Origin: an uncultured Eubacteriales bacterium | Lineage (GTDB): Bacteria > Bacillota_I > Bacilli_A > RF39 > UBA660 | DNA: 11,456 nucleotides | Direction of reading: 5' to 3' | NCBI GenBank assembly: GCA_900313345.1 | Contig: OMQW01000045.1 | Coordinates: 1-11,456, forward strand | Part shown: piece by piece, positions 7,621 through 11,456 of the stretch | Layout of the letters: the number at the start of each line of letters is the position of its first letter | How positions within the stretch are numbered: the stretch's first letter is position 1 | The notes under the pieces: model-generated | Databases searched by the model: none | Seen by the model: the letters and a program-made list of their open reading frames with translations, nothing else | Told to the model about the DNA's origin: nothing | Program-made: the position numbers and the translations under genes

Positions 7621-8863
7621 ATATATAACAGTTGGACAATTAACACGTTATATAAAATATAAAATAGATAATGACCCCAATTTAGAAGAGGTTTATTTAA
7701 AGGGAGAAATATCTAACTTTAAAGCTCATTCTAGAGGTCATTTCTATTTTACTTTAAAAGATGAATCTTCAAGAATAAATGCTATTATGTTCCAAAGTAG
7801 TGCTAAAAAAGTTCCATTTATACCACAAGATGGTATGAAAGTATTAATAAAAGGTAAAGTATCAGTCTATCCTGAAACAGGATCTTATCAAATATATGTA
7901 AGTGAAATGTTAGAAGATGGAGTAGGTAATCTTTATATAGCATTTGAGCAACTTAAAAAGAAACTTAAAGAAGAAGGCTTATTTGATAAAGATAAAAAGA
8001 AAAAAATACCTAAAATACCTGAAAAAATAGGAGTAGTAACAGCACCTACAGGAGCAGCAATAAGAGATATAACATCAACCATTAAAAGAAGATGGCCTCT
8101 TGCAGAAGTATATTTATTTCCAGCACTAGTTCAAGGTGAAGGCGCTAAAGAAAGTGTTGCAAAGAAAATCAAACAAGCGGACAATTATGGACTTGATATC
8201 TTAATTATAGGCCGTGGTGGAGGCTCTATTGAAGACCTTTGGGCTTTTAACGAAGAAATAGTAGCAAGAGCAATTTTTGAAGCTAAAACACCTATTATAA
8301 GTGCTGTAGGCCATGAAGTAGATTTTACAATAGCAGACTTTGTAGCAGATATGCGTGCCCCAACTCCAACAGGAGCAGCAGAAATGTCAGTTCCAGATAT
8401 TAAAGATGTTTTAAACTACTTAAATCAAGTTAAAATAAGAGAAAGTATAAGTATTAAAAATATCCTAGATAAAAAGAAGAAAGCTTTAGAAGAACTAGTT
8501 AATAGAAATATATTAAAGTCTCCTGAAGGAATCTATATAATAAAAGAACAAAACTATATAAATCTTTTAGATAAATTAAATTTAACATATAATAATTATA
8601 TTAGTAGAAAAATACATAGTTATGAAAAGATAAAATCAAGTATAATCTTTAAAGATCCATTAAGAATACTAGATAAAGATAAAAACAATTTTAATGTAGT
8701 ATTATCAAAACTAGAAACACTTAATCCAATAAGTACTCTTAACAGAGGATATTCTATTACTAAGAAAGATGATAAAGTAATAGAAAGTATTAAAGATATA
8801 AATAAAAAAGATAACTTAAATATAGAGCTAAAAGATGGAAATATTAATGTGGAGGTAATATAA
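7610..8863 (+). CDS. xseA: XseA, exonuclease VII large subunit
   Basis: A 417-residue catalytic subunit of exonuclease VII, which degrades single-stranded DNA from both ends with several XseB partners. The N-terminal OB fold (about 1-100) includes LKGEISNFKAHSRGHFYFTL and the DNA-contacting loops. The catalytic domain follows: KIPKIPEKIGVVTAPTGAAIRDI, then GRGGGSIEDLW at 201-211 and AVGHEVDFTIADFVADMRAPTPTGAAE with H235, D238 and D243. A long Lys-rich helical region (about 270-350) corresponds to the coiled-coil stalk that binds XseB. The end, LNPISTLNRGYSI, is typical. It is a little shorter than B. subtilis XseA (about 448). The ATG at 7610 is preferred over an in-frame GTG at 7598, because GAGG at 7600-7603 stands 6 bases before it and the GTG lacks a ribosome site; the reading then begins MQDKYITVGQLTRYI, as in homologues. 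It overlaps nusB by 11 bases and xseB by one. Confidence 0.95.
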   Translation: MQDKYITVGQLTRYIKYKIDNDPNLEEVYLKGEISNFKAHSRGHFYFTLKDESSRINAIMFQSSAKKVPFIPQDGMKVLIKGKVSVYPETGSYQIYVSEMLEDGVGNLYIAFEQLKKKLKEEGLFDKDKKKKIPKIPEKIGVVTAPTGAAIRDITSTIKRRWPLAEVYLFPALVQGEGAKESVAKKIKQADNYGLDILIIGRGGGSIEDLWAFNEEIVARAIFEAKTPIISAVGHEVDFTIADFVADMRAPTPTGAAEMSVPDIKDVLNYLNQVKIRESISIKNILDKKKKALEELVNRNILKSPEGIYIIKEQNYINLLDKLNLTYNNYISRKIHSYEKIKSSIIFKDPLRILDKDKNNFNVVLSKLETLNPISTLNRGYSITKKDDKVIESIKDINKKDNLNIELKDGNINVEVI

Positions 8864-9096
8864 TGGCAAATAAAGAAAAAACATTTGAAGAAAGTTTATT
8901 AGAACTAGAAGAAATAGTTAAACATTTAGAAAGTGGCGAAATTAAATTAGATGATGCAATAAAAGAATATACTCATGCAATGGAACTATCTAAAATATGT
9001 AGTGATAAACTAAAAAATGCAGAAGAGTCTATTAATAAATTAGTTAAAGAAGATGGAGAACTAGAAGACTTTAAAGGTTTAGAAGAAGGTGAATAA
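8863..9096 (+). CDS. xseB: XseB, exonuclease VII small subunit
   Basis: A 77-residue helical hairpin protein matching XseB. It forms higher-order complexes with XseA and is needed for stable exonuclease VII. The signature is clear: TFEESLLELEEIVKHLESGEIKLDDAIKEY, followed by a second helix (HAMELSKICSDKLKNAEESI) and an acidic tail. Start by TAATG overlap with the xseA stop; GGAGGT at 8851-8856, 6 bases before the ATG, gives strong initiation, in keeping with the excess of small subunit needed in the complex. It is followed with a 1-base gap by the FemAB gene. In B. subtilis the next gene is ispA, which is absent here. Confidence 0.96.
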   Translation: MANKEKTFEESLLELEEIVKHLESGEIKLDDAIKEYTHAMELSKICSDKLKNAEESINKLVKEDGELEDFKGLEEGE

Positions 9097-9097
9097 T

Positions 9098-10318
9098 ATG
9101 ACTTTCACTATCCTAAAAGAAAAAGAATTTAAAAAATTTTTAGATAATAGTAACGAAAAAACATTTCTTCAAACTCCTTCTATTGCACATCTAAGAGAAA
9201 AAGAAGGATGGACACCATACTACCTAGGAGTAAAAGAAAATAATAAGATAATATGTGCAACTATGATAGTATCTAAAAAACGACATTTTGGTAAATATGA
9301 GTTTTATGCACCTCGTGGATTCTTAATAGATTATAAAAACTATGAATTATTAAAATATTTTACTGAAGAAATTAAAAAGTTTGTTAAAAAGAATAATGGT
9401 TATATCTTTAGAATAGATCCATATGTAATTAATATTGAAAGAGATATTGATGGAAATATAAAAGAAAATGGAATAAATAATAAAGAAATAATAGATAATT
9501 TAAAACGCCTTGGTTATAAGAAAGAAAAAGAAGAAGAACAAGTAGTTTGGATGTTTTGCTTAGACTTAGATACTGATGAAGAGACACTTCTAAAGAACAT
9601 GAGATCTTTTACAAGAAGAAATATAACTAAAGCCTTAAATAACTCTCTAAGAATTAGAGAATTAGAATTTAATGAATTACAAACAATAAAAGATTTAACA
9701 GATGCAACTAGTGAAAGAAAAGGTTTCCCTAATAGAAATTTAAAATATTTCGAAAGAATGTATGAAGTATTTAAACCAAATAATGAAATAAATAATATTG
9801 TATGTGAATTAGATACTAAAAAGTATATCTTAAATAAAGAAAAAGAAATTAAAGAGCAAGAAAAAAGACTAGAAGAATTAAATAAACTAGGCGCTAAGCA
9901 AGAAAAAAAAGATAAAGTTTTAAAAGATATAGATAAACTTAAAGAAGAAAAAAAAGAAGTAGAAACTTTAAGAAAAGAAAAAGGTGATTTCATCACTCTA
10001 TCAGGTGGAGTATTTATTACATATGGAGATGAAATAATTTACTTATTTGGTGGTAATTATAAAGAATACATGCATTTTGCATCACCTTATATGGTTCAAT
10101 GGGAAATGATAACAAGAGGTTTAAAGAACAATAAAAAATATAGAAGATATAATTTCTATGGTATACCTAAAAACATAAACACACATCCAGAAGGATATGG
10201 AATATATGACTTTAAAAAAGGATATACTGGTTATGTAGAAGAATTAATAGGAGAATATTCCTATAAAACATCTATTGTTTATGATATTATGAAATTAATT
10301 AAATTAATAAGAAAATAA
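9098..10318 (+). CDS. FemAB/MurM-family peptidoglycan bridge aminoacyltransferase
   Basis: A 406-residue protein of the FemABX family, which transfers amino acids from charged tRNA to the lipid II stem peptide to build interpeptide bridges. The N-terminal GNAT-like half includes FLQTPSIAHLREKEGW, YYLGVKENNKIICATMIV and YEFYAPRGFLIDY. The second half has the KNMRSFTRRNITKALNN and LTDATSERKGF stretches. A strongly charged helical hairpin at about 245-295 (Glu/Lys-rich with Leu heptads) is the tRNA-synthetase-like arm seen in FemA and FemX. The C-terminal part is the usual LSGGVFITYGDEIIYLFGG, YMVQWEMITRG, YNFYGIP, GYGIYDFKKGY. The ATG at 9098 is chosen over a GTG at 9089, since AAGGTGA at 9086-9092 stands 5 bases before it. 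The donor amino acid and acceptor position cannot be read. It lies one base after xseB and ends in a terminator. It implies the organism makes peptidoglycan. Confidence 0.92.
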   Translation: MTFTILKEKEFKKFLDNSNEKTFLQTPSIAHLREKEGWTPYYLGVKENNKIICATMIVSKKRHFGKYEFYAPRGFLIDYKNYELLKYFTEEIKKFVKKNNGYIFRIDPYVINIERDIDGNIKENGINNKEIIDNLKRLGYKKEKEEEQVVWMFCLDLDTDEETLLKNMRSFTRRNITKALNNSLRIRELEFNELQTIKDLTDATSERKGFPNRNLKYFERMYEVFKPNNEINNIVCELDTKKYILNKEKEIKEQEKRLEELNKLGAKQEKKDKVLKDIDKLKEEKKEVETLRKEKGDFITLSGGVFITYGDEIIYLFGGNYKEYMHFASPYMVQWEMITRGLKNNKKYRRYNFYGIPKNINTHPEGYGIYDFKKGYTGYVEELIGEYSYKTSIVYDIMKLIKLIRK

Positions 10319-10348
10319 ATTAGCAAAAATTGTTAATTTATTTTTTTT
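10313..10348 (+). terminator. Rho-independent terminator after the femAB gene
   Basis: Left arm AAATAAATTAGC (10313-10324), loop AAAAATT (10325-10331), right arm GTTAATTTATTT (10332-10343): a 12-bp stem with one G-U wobble, then a T tract 10341-10348. The left arm contains the TAA stop at 10316-10318. The stem is almost all A-T pairs, so termination may be partial. Confidence 0.7.
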
Positions 10349-10379
10349 GTATTTAGAAATAATAATATTAGGTGATAAT

Positions 10380-11342
10380 ATGAAGAAAAAATTTCTAATA
10401 GTTTTATTAATAACATTAATGTTTCCTATAAACATACTAGCATACTCCAATAGATTAATTGTAGGAGGAGAAAATATAGGAATAGAAGTAAATAGTAAAG
10501 GACTACTAGTAATTGGCTTCTATAAAGTAAATAATAAACTAATAGCAAAAGAATCAGGCTTAAAAACAGGAGACATAATAACTAAAGTAAATAATAAAAT
10601 AGTAGAAACTAGTAATGATTTAATTAGTGAACTAGAAACAAATGATAATATAGTACTAACAATAAATAGAAATAATAAATATCTAAATATTACTACAAAT
10701 AAAGAAAAAGAAGATGGAATAATAAAAACAGGAATATATATAAAAGATAAAATAACAGGAATTGGTACATTAACATTTATAGATCCAGAAGAAAAGAAAT
10801 TTGCAGCACTAGGTCATGAAATAAACTCAAAAGAAACTGGTAAAATATTTAACATAAATAATGGAATAATTTTTAAATCAAATGTTATAAGTATAGAAAA
10901 AAGTACAAATGGAGAAGCTGGTTCTAAAGAATGTACATATGATAAAGAAAAAATATATGGAAATATAAATAAAAATACTAAAGAAGGAATATATGGTACT
11001 TATAATGAAAATATTACTAATGATAATTTATATGATATAGGAAATGTTAAAGAAGGAGAAGCTATTATTAGAACAGTAATAAAAGATAATATAAAAGAAG
11101 ACTTTAAAATAAATATTTTAGAAATTAATAAATTAGATAATACTAAAAATATATTATTTGAAATAATAGATGAAAATTTATTAAATAAGACAGGCGGTAT
11201 ATTACAAGGTATGAGTGGTTCACCTATATTGCAAAGTAATAAAATAGTAGGCGCAGTAACACATGTAATAGTAAATAATCCCAAAAGAGGATATGGAATA
11301 TTTATAAAAAACATGCTTGAAGAATTAGATAAAAATGATTAA
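10380..11342 (+). CDS. spoIVB: SpoIVB-type (S55) PDZ serine protease, secreted or membrane-anchored
   Basis: A 320-residue homologue of SpoIVB, the signalling protease that in spore-formers activates SpoIVFB and thus sigma-K. Residues 1-21 are a signal peptide or anchor (KKK, then hydrophobic FLIVLLITLMF, ending NILAY). A PDZ domain spans about 33-105, with GIEVNSKGLLVIGF and SGLKTGDIITKVN. The S55 domain follows: FAALGHEI with H146, a variable middle, then D264 and S279 in TGGILQGMSGSP, ending in KIVGAVTHV. The Asp-to-Ser spacing of 15 equals that of the B. subtilis triad as I recall it (H236, D363, S378), so it looks catalytically intact. It is about 100 residues shorter than B. subtilis SpoIVB, mostly before and between domains. 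The ATG at 10380, with AGGTGAT at 10370-10376, is preferred: an upstream TTG at 10347 lies in the terminator T tract and would bury the signal peptide. The usual neighbours recN and spo0A are absent. Its role may be another regulated-proteolysis step. Confidence 0.88.
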   Translation: MKKKFLIVLLITLMFPINILAYSNRLIVGGENIGIEVNSKGLLVIGFYKVNNKLIAKESGLKTGDIITKVNNKIVETSNDLISELETNDNIVLTINRNNKYLNITTNKEKEDGIIKTGIYIKDKITGIGTLTFIDPEEKKFAALGHEINSKETGKIFNINNGIIFKSNVISIEKSTNGEAGSKECTYDKEKIYGNINKNTKEGIYGTYNENITNDNLYDIGNVKEGEAIIRTVIKDNIKEDFKINILEINKLDNTKNILFEIIDENLLNKTGGILQGMSGSPILQSNKIVGAVTHVIVNNPKRGYGIFIKNMLEELDKND

Positions 11343-11347
11343 AATAA

Positions 11348-11376
11348 TTGAAAGAAAAACATTTGTTTGATATACT
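11348..11376 (+). promoter_or_regulatory. Sigma-A type promoter of the Y-family polymerase gene
   Basis: TTGAAA (-35, 11348-11353), a spacer of exactly 17 bases, and TATACT (-10, 11371-11376) with TGA directly before it, making an extended -10. It is the best full promoter in the window. A start near 11383 would place the 5' end at the ribosome site AGGTGAT (11382-11388), so the transcript may be nearly leaderless. Confidence 0.75.
11356..11369 (+). promoter_or_regulatory. Possible LexA (SOS) operator in the polymerase promoter
   Basis: The dyad AAACA-TT-TGTTT (11357-11368) lies wholly between the -35 and -10 elements. Read as the 14-mer AAAACATTTGTTTG, it agrees at 10 of 14 positions with the Bacillus-type LexA box CGAACRNRYGTTYC, keeping AAC and GTT at the right spacing but losing the outer CG and the last C. 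In such AT-rich DNA this could be chance; the position in a translesion polymerase promoter is the main support. Confidence 0.45.
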
Positions 11377-11391
11377 ACTTTAGGTGATAAT

Positions 11392-11456
11392 ATGAAAAGT
11401 AAAATATATTTATGTATTGATTTAAAATGTTTTTATGCATCAGTTGAATGTGTAGA
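11392..11456 (+). CDS. 5' end of a Y-family (UmuC/UvrX-like) translesion DNA polymerase
   Basis: Only 21 codons are visible before the window ends. They read MKSKIYLCIDLKCFYASVECV, a clear match to the first catalytic motif of the Y family: a hydrophobic strand, an acidic residue (D10) for metal binding, an aromatic pair (F14-Y15, where the sugar steric gate sits) and the A-S-V-E signature with E19. The ID-L-K-x-FYASVECV form is nearer to UvrX/UmuC-like polymerases of Bacillota than to DinB (Pol IV), which usually reads HxDMDxFFASVE. The ribosome site AGGTGAT (11382-11388) stands 3 bases before the ATG, in a context (TTAGGTGATAATATGAA) identical to that of the spoIVB-like gene. A promoter with a LexA-like dyad lies just upstream, suggesting damage induction. 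The rest of the protein, including the clamp motif, cannot be seen. Confidence 0.85.
   Translation, partial: MKSKIYLCIDLKCFYASVECV

Noticed and set aside
9820..9985. Lys/Glu-rich repeat-like stretch in the femAB gene
   Set aside because: It looks like a low-complexity repeat at DNA level, but it encodes the charged helical arm normal for this family and has no true repeat unit.
9514..9996. Open frame of 160 codons on the minus strand inside the femAB gene
   Set aside because: Its Ser/Phe/Leu-rich product is the complement of Lys/Glu-rich coiled-coil codons; it is not a gene.
10347..10379. TTG start extending the SpoIVB-like protein by 11 residues
   Set aside because: The TTG lies in the T tract of the previous terminator, lacks a ribosome site, and would put extra residues before the signal peptide; the ATG at 10380 has AGGTGAT.
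11000..11314. Open frame of 104 codons on the minus strand inside the spoIVB-like gene
   Set aside because: It looks hydrophobic and membrane-like, but it is antisense to the S55 catalytic domain and lacks start signals.

Overview
The window is an AT-rich stretch with every gene on the + strand. It looks like a member of the Bacillota (low-GC Gram-positives) with a reduced or streamlined genome, possibly one of the uncultured gut Bacilli lineages; that placement is inference. Supporting signs are good matches to Bacillus-type proteins (MtaB/YqeV, RecD2/YrrC, MutS with a clamp-binding tail, NusB, XseA/XseB, SpoIVB), ribosome binding sites of the AGGAGGTGAT type, and very short gaps or overlaps between genes. 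Trp is coded by TGG and no gene has an in-frame TGA, so there is no sign of the Mollicutes code in which TGA means Trp. All eleven visible stop codons are TAA or TAG.

Layout. (1) Positions 1-278 hold the 3' end of an unidentified acidic, coiled-coil-like protein, ended by an intrinsic terminator. (2) Positions 304-4019 are one transcription unit: an extended -10 promoter, mtaB (tRNA methylthiotransferase), recD2 (helicase), a 52-residue single-pass membrane protein, and a strong terminator. (3) Positions 4049-7168 begin with a second extended -10 promoter, then mutS and a 177-residue protein I do not recognise; there is no mutL here. (4) Positions 7186-10348 begin with a third extended -10 promoter, then nusB, xseA, xseB and a FemAB-type aminoacyltransferase, closed by a terminator. 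(5) Positions 10380-11342 encode a secreted or membrane-anchored PDZ protease of the SpoIVB (S55) family. (6) From 11348 there is a well-formed promoter with a LexA-like dyad in its spacer, driving a Y-family DNA polymerase gene cut by the window end.

Gene functions. DNA repair and recombination dominate: RecD2, MutS, exonuclease VII (both subunits) and a translesion polymerase. RNA functions are represented by MtaB (tRNA modification) and NusB (transcription antitermination). FemAB argues that the organism makes peptidoglycan with a branched or bridged stem peptide. The order nusB-xseA-xseB-...-spoIVB matches, from memory, the Bacillus subtilis cluster nusB-folD-xseA-xseB-ispA-dxs-tlyA-argR-recN-spoIVB-spo0A with most intervening genes and spo0A missing, so this part looks like a collapsed remnant of an ancestral cluster.

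I see no mobile elements, CRISPR arrays, rRNA or tRNA genes, and no gene-free stretch longer than about 90 bases. I found no clear evidence of a wholly new multi-gene system. The most interesting points are the SpoIVB protease without its usual neighbours, the LexA-like operator at the polymerase gene, mutS without adjacent mutL, and the two small or unrecognised proteins.
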